In this document: one piece after another, positions 55,146 to 64,000 of the stretch
How positions within the stretch are numbered: the first letter of the stretch is position 1
How the letters are laid out: every line of letters starts with the position of its first letter
From: Trichomonas vaginalis G3
Lineage: Eukaryota; Parabasalia; Trichomonadida; Trichomonadidae
Assembly (NCBI RefSeq): GCF_026262505.1
Contig: NC_067204.1
Location: forward strand, 4,807,797 to 4,871,796
Reading direction: 5' to 3'
DNA: 64,000 bases
Position numbers and translations under genes: made by a program
The notes under the pieces: generated by a model
What the model saw: the letters and a program-made list of their open reading frames with translations, nothing else
Told to the model about the DNA's origin: nothing
The model's database searches: none

Positions 55146-57668
55146 AATTTGTTACATGATTATTAACAAATTTAACTGAAAAATATGTTAATATGGAATA
55201 AACCATGATTATATAAGCTATCAATGCTATATATACATATGTAAAAGATTCATATTAACTCAATTAACAAAAATGATAGATTTTCATAAAGGTTCAATCT
55301 AGGTTCGTCCGAAAATTTTGATTTTTATATAGAAGACATAGTTTCATATACATAATTAAATTTTCAAACAAATTTGATCATACCATTTATTAAGCAGGAT
55401 AGTATATTAATTACTATCAGTATAAAAATATAAAAATGATTATATTTAATTATTGCATAATTTAGTCAAAGAGTTATAAGCCTCAAGTGATCGTTATCAC
55501 CTTCAATGCACGTATACTTTATTGATTCATAGATATTTAATCTATGTTTGACATGTTGTTGTCGTCATTCGTTTTGTTCCCATTCTTCCTAAGTTAGAAT
55601 TAGAGAATACACCATCCACATCATCTAATTTGGTCCTCAGCGATAAATTGGTTCATTTTGGAGGAGTCCCATCAGACAGTTTTCGAGCACCAAATATCAA
55701 ATTTTAATGTATACAAATCTTTAGTGATTTATCTCTTTTATGATGAGTAAAAGGTTTCTGCTCATCAACATTTGATTTCCGACATATATGATTTCTAATT
55801 GCAATTATTTACTTTCTTTTTATAATCTAACTCTGTGACTCATACCATAAATTAATTATTGGAAAGTGTCAATATGTTTGGCACAACGCATGGCGGAAGA
55901 TACCAAACCATGCAGGGAATATGATACGTTTAAGATCTCCGAACTTTTTTTCCAAAAATTTTCTATCGTTGCCCTGCCTCTAAAAACAAACTTTTATGGC
56001 AACTGTTTCTTAAAAATTTTGCAATTTGTTCTGAGAAATGAAAGGAACCTATAGGCTTACTGACTTTAAAAACATATTTCTAACTTAAATTAAGAACGGA
56101 TTTCCAATATTTTCAGAATTCTCGTATTTCTGATATTGCTTTCTAAGCGTAATCATCAATTGTAATTGGGGGAGTAGATAGAAAATTCATGTGCGTGAGA
56201 CAACTGGCTTTGTTATCCACCGATTCCCTTCCGGGTTTTCGAATTATTATTGGACTGTCCCAAATATTTGACAATAATAATCAAAAATATTCCCATTAGT
56301 TTCACAGAAGAATACAAATTCTATATTTGATTGTTTCTTATTCTTTCGAATTTATTGTGAGAGATTACCATGTCATTTCTTAAGGATGTGATAAAAATCG
56401 CATGCCATTATTTATTAAAATGCCATTGTAAGAATTAGAATATGAAAGGATCCGCTATATTTCGAAGAATTTCAATATCCTTTAAAAACATCAGCTATAT
56501 TCAATATAAGCATAAGCTCAGCATTTAAAACACAAATGAATATTACTAAAATCAAATAGAAGGAAGAAATCTTATGCTGTTCCTGAAATCTTCTAATTTG
56601 GCTAAATTTATTAAATAATAAAGAGATATTCCAATTGTAATTTGCATAAAATGTCTTGTAAGCTATTATTTCTGTTTCTATTATCATGAATGCAAAAAAA
56701 TTGCGTATTTACAATTTCTAGTTAGTATATATAAGAGTTGAATGATGCATCTCGATGAATTCCGATATTTAAAATACTCTCTTTTTAGTATTTCATGATC
56801 CTCAAGAAGTGAGCAAATATCCAAAGCGGTTTTATTGAAAATGAAAAAAAATGATGCCTTCAGTATGGAAATATATACTGTCATAAAGAAATATCATCGA
56901 GCTCAATATCTAATTGGTTTCAAAGAGTACGTATTTAAGAGTTTTACCCTTTTCCAAAGGCAGACTCTTAGATATTTCACTCATCTTAGTTTTTTTGAGA
57001 TTTTTTAATGTATTATTCGAGTTTACTTGATATAATCTATTATTCTATATTATGTAGTCCAAACTTATTGGATTATTCTCATTATATGGTAATAAACTCA
57101 ACATATAGTAGTTTTATTATCAGATTTAAATAGATTTCGATACGCTAAGTGTATTCATAATCATATTATTATTCAACATTATAAAAACGAATAAAATTAT
57201 CAATCTGGTTATGGGTATAGCGCAAAAATGGTTTATTTATTATCAATTTCAAATTTAAATTTGTCTGGATTGCAATCTTCTTCATATTGATTCATATTTT
57301 ACAAGGTATAATAGAGGTTTTTCTATAAACAAGATATAGTTTGTATTTTCTTCATTTTACAAGGCATATAATATGAAACAACGTAACTCTGATTGTAGTT
57401 AATTTGTATTAACTAGTTTTAACAGTAACATGAACTAACATTACACACGCTCTTAATTTTGCATATTAAAAGTAAGATAGAAAAAGAAATTTTAATTTTT
57501 ATCATAATTACATGACAAAATAGAAATGATATCTGCCAGTCAATCGTAAGATGGTATGTGCACGGTATTTTAGCAGCATATAAAGTAGGATGAATGAATT
57601 GGTAAATCTTTTAGTTTAGAAATTCTCAAAAAAGTGACGTTTATTAGCGATATCGCAAAATTTTTGAG
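55146..57668. other. Gene-free AT-rich region
   Basis: A plus-strand frame at about 55555-55705 (NLVLSDKLVHFGGVPSDSF) has somewhat protein-like composition but no start and may be a relic. No other features seen; an AAAAAAGTGAC motif lies about 30 bases before the ATG at 57669. Confidence 0.4.
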
Positions 57669-58133
57669 ATGTTTAACTTCTATTTACAAGTTGACATCGA
57701 TGATGTTCCTTCATATGTTATCCCTTCAGCTGCTATGGATAAACCAATTTCATTTACATCAGTTGTATTAACTTCAAATCCAGAACGAGATCCGAAATAT
57801 CTATGGACATGGAAAGAAGGAAGAATAGTATCATTATATACTGGTGATTGCTGGACGATCGAAGATGATAATTTAATTTTAAAGCAGATCAATCTCGATG
57901 AAAGACAAAAAGATTCTCAGCAATGGAAATTATTACGCGATGGTAGGATATGCACTATAGATAATTCAAAATTTGTATGCATCCAAGTAGATAATATAAG
58001 GAATTTCGACAACTGTCCACTTCAAATTATTAAATTTTTCGATAATGATGATCCTGATGATACCCTTTACTGTACTTGGAAAGTTGTTACTCATCACCCA
58101 GATTTTACACAATCTTCTAAGAATAATAGATAA
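57669..58133 (+). CDS. Small protein, possible ricin-type beta-trefoil
   Basis: 154 codons from the ATG at 57669 to TAA. Tryptophan motifs recur at intervals of about 40 residues: KYLWTWKEGRIVS (44-55), SQQWKLLRDGRICTID (83-98) and YCTWKVV. QQW fits the QxW signature of ricin-B-like beta-trefoils, where each lobe carries one QxW. Only about three lobes' worth of sequence is present, the expected size for a single trefoil (about 130-150 residues). No signal peptide, so cytosolic carbohydrate or protein binding would be the guess. Assignment is tentative. Confidence 0.65.
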   Translation: MFNFYLQVDIDDVPSYVIPSAAMDKPISFTSVVLTSNPERDPKYLWTWKEGRIVSLYTGDCWTIEDDNLILKQINLDERQKDSQQWKLLRDGRICTIDNSKFVCIQVDNIRNFDNCPLQIIKFFDNDDPDDTLYCTWKVVTHHPDFTQSSKNNR

Positions 58134-58614
58134 TTTTTTTTTTTATTTATTTGGTGTTCTAATAAAATTTGTTATTTATTCTACTGTTATATTCAAATGC
58201 TTATTTTATCATTGAATCAAATTATTATATTTAACATATTTTTATTTTGATTAAAAAAATTATTCCAAACCCTTATGTATCATAGCCCAATTGTCAAATC
58301 TTCTGCATTAAATAGCAAATCAAGCATTCATATTGGATAAATTTACATTTATCTTTATTTACGTGGTAGATACATGGATTCCTAGAGTAATGTGATCAAA
58401 TTAGTATCATTTTGGCCAATTTTCTATCTTAACATGAGTAATAGTGGCATAAACTCATGATTTTTATCAAAATATTATTTATAATTATTTTTTTTGGATG
58501 GATACATTGGTATTAATATATTATAGAAGGAATCTAAAAGTCTTTTTATATTAAAACAAAGAAAATAATATAATAAAAATACAAGGAAAATGATTAAACA
58601 ACAAAAATAAACAG
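58134..58614. other. Convergent intergenic region, no gene
   Basis: AT-rich; no feature seen. The minus-strand frame at 58475-58702 overlaps the next gene's end and is not supported. Confidence 0.45.
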
Positions 58615-61014
58615 TTAAATATCCAAGATACCTTTTGTTGATTTGTATCTTTCCAAATCTACAGCGCAAGTTGGGAAATATCCATTGGATCCTTTGATCC
58701 ACATTCTGAGCAATCCATCATTGCAACTCATCTGAACAATTTCTCCTTCTTTGCTTTTATTTGCAGAAACGAATTTCATTGCTCTGATGCAGATCAAAAC
58801 AATTGTCAACATTTCTTTCACAGCTTTGTTGTTGACTTCATCCAACAAACCAGCGATTTGTGGAACAGCTTGTTTGATCTGGAGTTTCCTGTTGATGATC
58901 AATTCATGGATCATTTCATTAACTCTTGTTGCAGTATTCATTTGATTATCAGTTATTCCGATTTCGATTGCAAGTTTTCTGGATTTGCTTGTTTCATTTG
59001 ATGTCGATCTGATGTTGTCCATTCTCTTTGCAAGAATTGCAAGAGATGTAACTAACTGTGCTTCGGAATACGTCATGTTATAAACAACATCATTTGATCT
59101 CAAAACAGCAACAGCGTTTGTGAAAACTTCCTTTTCACACATCGTTTCTTTGATAAACAAATATGATGCATAAAAACGCTCAAACAAATCAACCAAATAA
59201 GCTACATTCTCAACATTAAACTTCAATGGTAAAGGAATGAAAGAGAACCTGTGATAGTCAACAAGCTTGTTTGGAATCTTAGAGAAACTTGCCCTTGAAA
59301 CAGGAAGATAAGTTTCAAGAGTTCTTGACCATTCTGGTTTCGAAAGAAGTCTTCCAATTTGTAATCTTTTGTATCTTTTGACTAAAAACTTCAACAAGAA
59401 CTTGAATGATATATCCCAATTGATCTTGCAGAATTTAGTTATCAAACATCCTTTTGGCCCAAACGTTTCAATCAATTCTTTCGTGAAATCAGGAGATGTG
59501 TAAAAATACGATTCTCCGTATTCATTGAGTCTTTTGATAACATTCTCATTTCTCGTGCATTTCACATCGAAGTCTGCATGGTCATCTTCTACGACTTCAA
59601 GTTGTGTTGATACTTGATTGATGATATGAACTTTTTTACCATCTTTTTCGTTTGTTGACTGGTCAACTGTTATGTAGCTGTTGTTCAATACTGATTTGGC
59701 CATTTCGTCGCAGAATGACGACGGAGCCATGCCTATTGGATGATACTGTTTCGCGTATGAACCAATAGTTTTCATGTTTTTTATTAAATGGCCATGTGTC
59801 AATGGATTTGAGATGAAAGAATAGACTCGGATCTGTGTATCCTTGCTCCTGTAGTCTAAATACTTAAGATATTCATCTTTCTCCTCATTGTCGATCTTTT
59901 GAAGACGATGGGCAGCGGTTATGACATCGAGTGGGGAAATTGAGTTTCCAAGCTTTTGGCAGAACTGATCTATGCAGTTAGGATTGCGATTTATCTTGAA
60001 ATGGACAAATTGGCGTGGTGATTCTTGGTTATCAGCTTTGTAAATTTTCATCGGAATTTGAAGATCGGATTCCCCGAAAAATTTGATTGATTCTTTAAAT
60101 CCTTGGAGTCCTTTGGAAGAAATATTCTTATTTTCGTTAATACAACGAAGAAAAGTGTAAGCTTTGTAAGGCGAATTTTTAACTTTTTCCGTAATTTTAT
60201 TTAAATCTACAACCTTCGAATGTTTGATCTGTATAGCTGCGTATTCTAATAAAAATTCTTTGAGCTTCATTTCTTTTTGAACATCTAACTCGCTTTCGTT
60301 GTTTTCTTGCTGCCCCTCAGTAGATACAGGCTGTTGGACTGTAATACTGGAGTTTCTGGGTAATTCTTGACGTTTTTTAATTTCATTTATAACTCTTGGA
60401 TCTCTTTTTCTTGCAAATGTCGCTAAATAGCGAACAGTTGCGATAAATTCTCTTAGTACGTTCTGAAATGTTGCCCATGTTGTTTCTGCATCATTCTGCG
60501 CAGTCAAACATTGTAAAGTTAAATTTCGCTTTGTGTTAAAGCATGTCCAAAAAGCATAGAACTTATCAACATCCTCATATGGTGTAATAGATATTCCAAA
60601 AGATGGAGCTGAAATGCCTTCTTCAGTAGCAATTGTTGAAAATGCATTGTCAAATACAGCATAGAAGCCATTGGGATCATTACCATATCCATCATATGCG
60701 TCAGCTTTAAACAATCTGAATATATCAACTTTAGTTTGAAGTAAATCTTTGATTCCGTTAAAATTGTAAACTCGATGAGAATTATACCAATCACGTTCCC
60801 TACTATCAGAAAGTATAGAATATGCATGCTCAATTAAGTGTAATAAGTGTTTAGTTTCAGATTGATTAGCGCTTGTCATTAATTTGAGTAGTTTAGTGGT
60901 TCTTTCGTTATAGGCTTGCTTTATACTGTCTAATTTTGCGTTTTCTTCAACTCCTAGAATCTCATAATAATCTGTATTCGCATTCCACGGTGATGACATA
61001 AAAATTTTAAACAT
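58615..61014 (-). CDS. Large J-domain-like protein lacking the HPD motif
   Basis: 799 codons; ATG at 61014 (a second ATG at 60999 is equally possible). Residues about 13-75 look like a J domain: DYYEILGVEENAKLDSIKQAY, then a helix and HAYSILSDSRERDWYNSHR. The segment where HPD should be reads NERTTKLLKLM, so it cannot be expected to stimulate Hsp70 in the usual way. The remaining ~720 residues are helical and unrecognised, with a charged Gln/Asn-rich stretch (about 215-240) and no zinc-finger or DnaJ C-terminal motifs. No membrane span. J-like proteins with lost HPD are often scaffolds; here the role is unknown. Coding support is strong from length. Confidence 0.82.
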   Translation of the reverse strand: MFKIFMSSPWNANTDYYEILGVEENAKLDSIKQAYNERTTKLLKLMTSANQSETKHLLHLIEHAYSILSDSRERDWYNSHRVYNFNGIKDLLQTKVDIFRLFKADAYDGYGNDPNGFYAVFDNAFSTIATEEGISAPSFGISITPYEDVDKFYAFWTCFNTKRNLTLQCLTAQNDAETTWATFQNVLREFIATVRYLATFARKRDPRVINEIKKRQELPRNSSITVQQPVSTEGQQENNESELDVQKEMKLKEFLLEYAAIQIKHSKVVDLNKITEKVKNSPYKAYTFLRCINENKNISSKGLQGFKESIKFFGESDLQIPMKIYKADNQESPRQFVHFKINRNPNCIDQFCQKLGNSISPLDVITAAHRLQKIDNEEKDEYLKYLDYRSKDTQIRVYSFISNPLTHGHLIKNMKTIGSYAKQYHPIGMAPSSFCDEMAKSVLNNSYITVDQSTNEKDGKKVHIINQVSTQLEVVEDDHADFDVKCTRNENVIKRLNEYGESYFYTSPDFTKELIETFGPKGCLITKFCKINWDISFKFLLKFLVKRYKRLQIGRLLSKPEWSRTLETYLPVSRASFSKIPNKLVDYHRFSFIPLPLKFNVENVAYLVDLFERFYASYLFIKETMCEKEVFTNAVAVLRSNDVVYNMTYSEAQLVTSLAILAKRMDNIRSTSNETSKSRKLAIEIGITDNQMNTATRVNEMIHELIINRKLQIKQAVPQIAGLLDEVNNKAVKEMLTIVLICIRAMKFVSANKSKEGEIVQMSCNDGLLRMWIKGSNGYFPTCAVDLERYKSTKGILDI

Positions 61015-61265
61015 CCTTCTGAAATCAAAGCATTATTCAAAATTTTCACCATTGCATCCTATTCCTTGTGTAGAATGCGTTTTATAGTTATTTTTGGTTC
61101 ATACTCAATTTTGGCGGATATTGATTTCTCTGATAACAAATTTTTGGTTTTATTTTTCAATATTAGAATTATCTGAACCAAATAAATAGAAATTTGGGAG
61201 ATCATTCTAAATTTAGGGGGCGATTAAGCCAAAAGAAGGGGTCTCAATATTGATAAATTTCTGAA

Positions 61266-61766
61266 ATGATCATTAGATCGGGAAGCGCACCTTCCAGTAG
61301 GGTTACAGATAAGCTAGATGATGTCAATAGAGGACCTACAATAAAAGATTTTATTAATGAAATCAGATCGTTACCACCTGAACAAAAAATGGCTCAAATC
61401 GGAATTGAGCGACAAGTACTTGGTATTCCGGAAAATTCAACGTTTGATGGAAGATCCTTTTTTTCAGATAATGCTTTCGCTATCCTAGATCCATCAAAAA
61501 CTCCGAAAGATTGGCTTGATTTTATTAACGTTTCACCCATAGCTTCTGTCATACCAAAAATGCCCGATGAAACTCTATTCTTTATGTTTTATGCTCAACC
61601 GCATGATATTGTTCAAGAAATTGCAGCACAAGAATTAATTAAGCGGGGATGGAAATATTCCTCCAAAACAATGATGTGGTCAATACAAAAACGCGAAGGG
61701 TTCTTCAGTTTTGACATTAAAAACTGGTCAATTAAAGAAATACCAACATCACAATCCAATCCTTAA
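61266..61766 (+). CDS. NOT2/NOT3/NOT5-type C-terminal domain protein (CCR4-NOT)
   Basis: 166 codons, ATG at 61266 to TAA. The C-terminal ~65 residues match the NOT box of CNOT2/3: DETLFFMFYAQPHDIVQEIA, AAQELIKRGWKYSSKTMMW, then a break and FFSFDIKNWSIKEI. In CNOT2 the corresponding text is EDLLFYLYYM, AAVELFNRDWRYHKEERVW and YYFFDCLNWRKV. The N-terminal ~100 residues are loosely conserved. NOT-box domains pair and dock on NOT1. At 166 residues this is far shorter than CNOT2 (about 540) or CNOT3, so it is a minimal version of the domain. Together with CAF1 at 44561 it represents the CCR4-NOT complex in this window. Confidence 0.85.
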   Translation: MIIRSGSAPSSRVTDKLDDVNRGPTIKDFINEIRSLPPEQKMAQIGIERQVLGIPENSTFDGRSFFSDNAFAILDPSKTPKDWLDFINVSPIASVIPKMPDETLFFMFYAQPHDIVQEIAAQELIKRGWKYSSKTMMWSIQKREGFFSFDIKNWSIKEIPTSQSNP

Positions 61767-62227
61767 GGAATCACGCAAGGATACTATAATACAATATGTA
61801 TTTAATATTTATATAGTTTTATGTTTTGTACTTCATCGATTTTCAAAATTATTAATTTTTATTAAATAAAATGTTAAATATTAGCTTATTTATATAGTAA
61901 AATCTATTTAACTCTACACATTAATATTATATCTAACCAAAATCTATTACGTTATTGAATTTGAACATTCAAGATGGATAAATTTTCAATATTGAAACAT
62001 AATGTAGATGCATATACCCGGTTTAGTTAGACCAGAAACAATGTCATAAATGAGAGCCATAAATAGCAAAGCCAGCTTTTGATTGAACGATGATCAGAAT
62101 TTACGAACCGTTATTATTGGAAAAATAAAAATGTAGTTTGATAAGGTGAATAGTTCAATTGATTTTGATTTGATGAAATATTGTAGCATTCAATTTATTC
62201 AAAGTTTTCAATATTTTGTCTTTTCAA
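61767..62227. other. Intergenic, no gene
   Basis: AT-rich upstream region of the peptidase gene; TCAATATTTTG and TCAATTTATTC near its right end are weak initiator candidates. Confidence 0.45.
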
Positions 62228-64000
62228 ATGTTTTTGTTGCTTGTTTTTGCTAGTGCTCGTGAATTTAGATGTATGCACAATGAAAATGAAGATTGGCTTG
62301 TTCCAAAAATAGATCCTGCTTCAATCAAGCATCAAAAGAGAAAATTGCAAGAATCTTCATGGCAAAACATTCGTATTAAAATTGTTACAGATTTCATCAC
62401 AGGTGAACTCGATGATAAACTCAAATGTAAAAGTGTCGGACAAGCAATTAAATGGAGATATGGTGATGCTCAATGTACAGAAGAAGATTTTTTAAATGCG
62501 TCACGAAAAGAGAATCTTTTAAGGACATTGGATAATGTTAGAATATATTTAGAGAAGTTACTCAAAGTAATACCTGTTTCCGGATCAATTACTATGGCGA
62601 CAGCAGGATCAGATTCTTTTACATACTCACCTTTGAAAAGTTACAGCGGATATGACTTGATATTACCAGTTGTTCTTAGAAACTTCGGTGATAATAGTCC
62701 TCTTGCAATGGCTGGTCCAACTGATTATGAAAATACTTACAATCGTCCAATTAGCGGCATTGTCTACTTAAGTACAAAGGATATTCCAGATAACACTCAA
62801 AGCGAATCATCTTGGGAACGTTGGTTCTTCCAAGTTTTAATTCATGAAATTTGTCATGCACTTGGTGTTACTGGTTCAATGTTTTCTTGGTATCATCCTT
62901 ATGAGAACTCACAACCATATAACAATCCAACATGTCAACTTACAATACACAAGAAGTCTTTCACATTCTTAACAACTCCTTATTCTCACATCTTCGCGAA
63001 GAAACGATATGGTGTTGAAACATTCTCAAATGGAACTCACAGTTGTCCATCAGGTATCGAAATTGAAGACGGTGGTGGTGAAGGCACATCTGGTTTCCAC
63101 CTTGAAGGACGTGTTTTTTACTCAGATTTAATGACGGGAACTGTGATGTCTGATGCATCAGGGCCATTTCAACGACTTACAGATGCAGTGATGGCAATAT
63201 TACAAGATACAGGAAATTACAAGTGTGATTGGAAATATGCACAACCACTTGTTTGGGGTAATCCAGAATCAACAATTGGTGGCCAACCAATCAATGACTT
63301 TGCAACAGGTGTTCCGTCTAAAGTTTTCCCCGATCACTACATGAAGAAACCAACCGGTGACAATCTTGGTGGAACGGGTTTTGACTTCAAAACATGGGGG
63401 AGTTCGTCGAGTGTTGTGAAAGACTCTGAGATTTCATGTCCAAGTAATGACATTAAATATCAGCAATATTGTGGTCCGGCTCGTTATGAATTTTATAATC
63501 CATCAAAAGCTGATTTGCCTGCAAAGAGATATCTTTATGACTATATAAATGTTGCATATCCCCAAGATAGCTGTCCTGATGGTCAAGCAATTTTGCCTGG
63601 AGCCACTCAATTTAGCAATGTTTTTGAATTATGTGCTCCATACAAATGTAATAAATATGATAGCTTTACACTGAACGTAACAACTCTCGGAAAAACAACT
63701 ATTATAGAATGTAATAAGAGCAATGTTGGTGCAGCTTTTTCTTACGAAGTGCCTTCCTCATTTATTTCATATCCAAGAACAGCATATTGTGTTCATCCAG
63801 AAATATTCTGCAGATCAGTTAAACTTAATGAAATGAATTTTGTTGCAGATCCATTCGATCCAAACACAGTCCAACTTCAAGATCCATATAAAACGCCATC
63901 TCCAACACCAAATACACCTGCGCTGAGCTCCCAAATAGAACCAACACCTGATCCAAATGAACCAAGTGAATCCGATGATTCTAAGTCAGATTCAGGTAAG
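62228..64000 (+). CDS. GP63/leishmanolysin-like zinc metallopeptidase (M8), 3' end outside the window
   Basis: Open for 591 codons from the ATG at 62228 to the last base, with no stop, so the C-terminus is missing. The start MFLLLVFASA is a short signal peptide. The M8 zinc site is complete: HEICHALG with His206, Glu207 and His210, third ligand His291 in GFHLEGR, and Met-turn in SDLMTG. Many Cys follow from about residue 390, as in the M8 C-terminal domain. After about residue 550 comes a Pro/Thr/Ser-rich linker (TPSPTPNTPALSS), which in trichomonad GP63 proteins usually precedes a membrane anchor. Expected at the cell surface, degrading extracellular protein. No frameshift seen. Confidence 0.95.
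   Translation, partial: MFLLLVFASAREFRCMHNENEDWLVPKIDPASIKHQKRKLQESSWQNIRIKIVTDFITGELDDKLKCKSVGQAIKWRYGDAQCTEEDFLNASRKENLLRTLDNVRIYLEKLLKVIPVSGSITMATAGSDSFTYSPLKSYSGYDLILPVVLRNFGDNSPLAMAGPTDYENTYNRPISGIVYLSTKDIPDNTQSESSWERWFFQVLIHEICHALGVTGSMFSWYHPYENSQPYNNPTCQLTIHKKSFTFLTTPYSHIFAKKRYGVETFSNGTHSCPSGIEIEDGGGEGTSGFHLEGRVFYSDLMTGTVMSDASGPFQRLTDAVMAILQDTGNYKCDWKYAQPLVWGNPESTIGGQPINDFATGVPSKVFPDHYMKKPTGDNLGGTGFDFKTWGSSSSVVKDSEISCPSNDIKYQQYCGPARYEFYNPSKADLPAKRYLYDYINVAYPQDSCPDGQAILPGATQFSNVFELCAPYKCNKYDSFTLNVTTLGKTTIIECNKSNVGAAFSYEVPSSFISYPRTAYCVHPEIFCRSVKLNEMNFVADPFDPNTVQLQDPYKTPSPTPNTPALSSQIEPTPDPNEPSESDDSKSDSGK

Noticed and set aside
1..64000. Trichomonad introns (GTATGT ... ACTAACACACAG)
   Set aside because: No copy of the conserved 3' motif was seen, and the genes read through without interruption, apart from the defects described.

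Overview
The window looks like nuclear DNA of a parabasalid flagellate (Trichomonas or Tritrichomonas type). The evidence is AT-rich DNA with intronless genes, two TvBspA-type leucine-rich-repeat surface proteins, a GP63-like metallopeptidase, a membrane calpain and ankyrin-repeat proteins. Several start codons also sit just behind TCAYTWY-like initiator (Inr) motifs, and many stop codons overlap TAAA, the trichomonad polyadenylation signal. TAA and TGA both end intact genes here, so the standard code applies. The species cannot be fixed from sequence alone.

Layout. 1-5.2 kb holds the end of a multi-membrane-span calpain (open at the window edge) and a small coiled-coil gene. 5.5-17.0 kb is an 11.5-kb tandem array of 61 monomers of about 120 bp, into which a 292-bp Mutator-type MITE has been inserted and co-amplified 14 times. 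The monomer is the last 30 codons, stop codon and 3' flank of the gene lying at the right edge of the array (16.9-18.5 kb), and that gene carries an in-frame TGA. 18.5-29.7 kb is gene-poor: one ankyrin gene, a 1.25-kb foldback transposon, a second long inverted-repeat element, small palindromic MITEs and two tRNA-like units. 29.7-35.8 kb holds a WDR5-like WD40 protein, a CFAP410 (C21orf2)-like protein and an intact BspA-like protein. 35.8-40.3 kb contains the second, inverted copy of the foldback element and a 1.2-kb dispersed repeat. 40.3-44.2 kb holds a BspA gene broken by two frameshifts and the decayed C-terminus of another. 44.5-52.3 kb is the densest gene block: CAF1 deadenylase, an unrecognised 482-aa protein, an LKB1/CaMKK-like kinase, a coiled-coil/ankyrin protein and a second kinase. 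52.3-57.6 kb is gene-free and has the other copy of the 1.2-kb repeat. 57.7-64 kb holds a possible beta-trefoil protein, a J-domain-like protein without HPD, a short NOT2/3/5-type protein and a GP63-like peptidase that runs off the right edge.

How it fits together. No operon-like pathway is visible; the genes are independent housekeeping, cytoskeletal, signalling and surface functions. Two (CAF1 and the NOT-box protein) belong to the CCR4-NOT deadenylation machinery. The most unusual content is the gene-tail satellite with its co-amplified MITE, the foldback elements whose ends carry outward-facing Inr-like sequences, and the pair of tRNA-like units.
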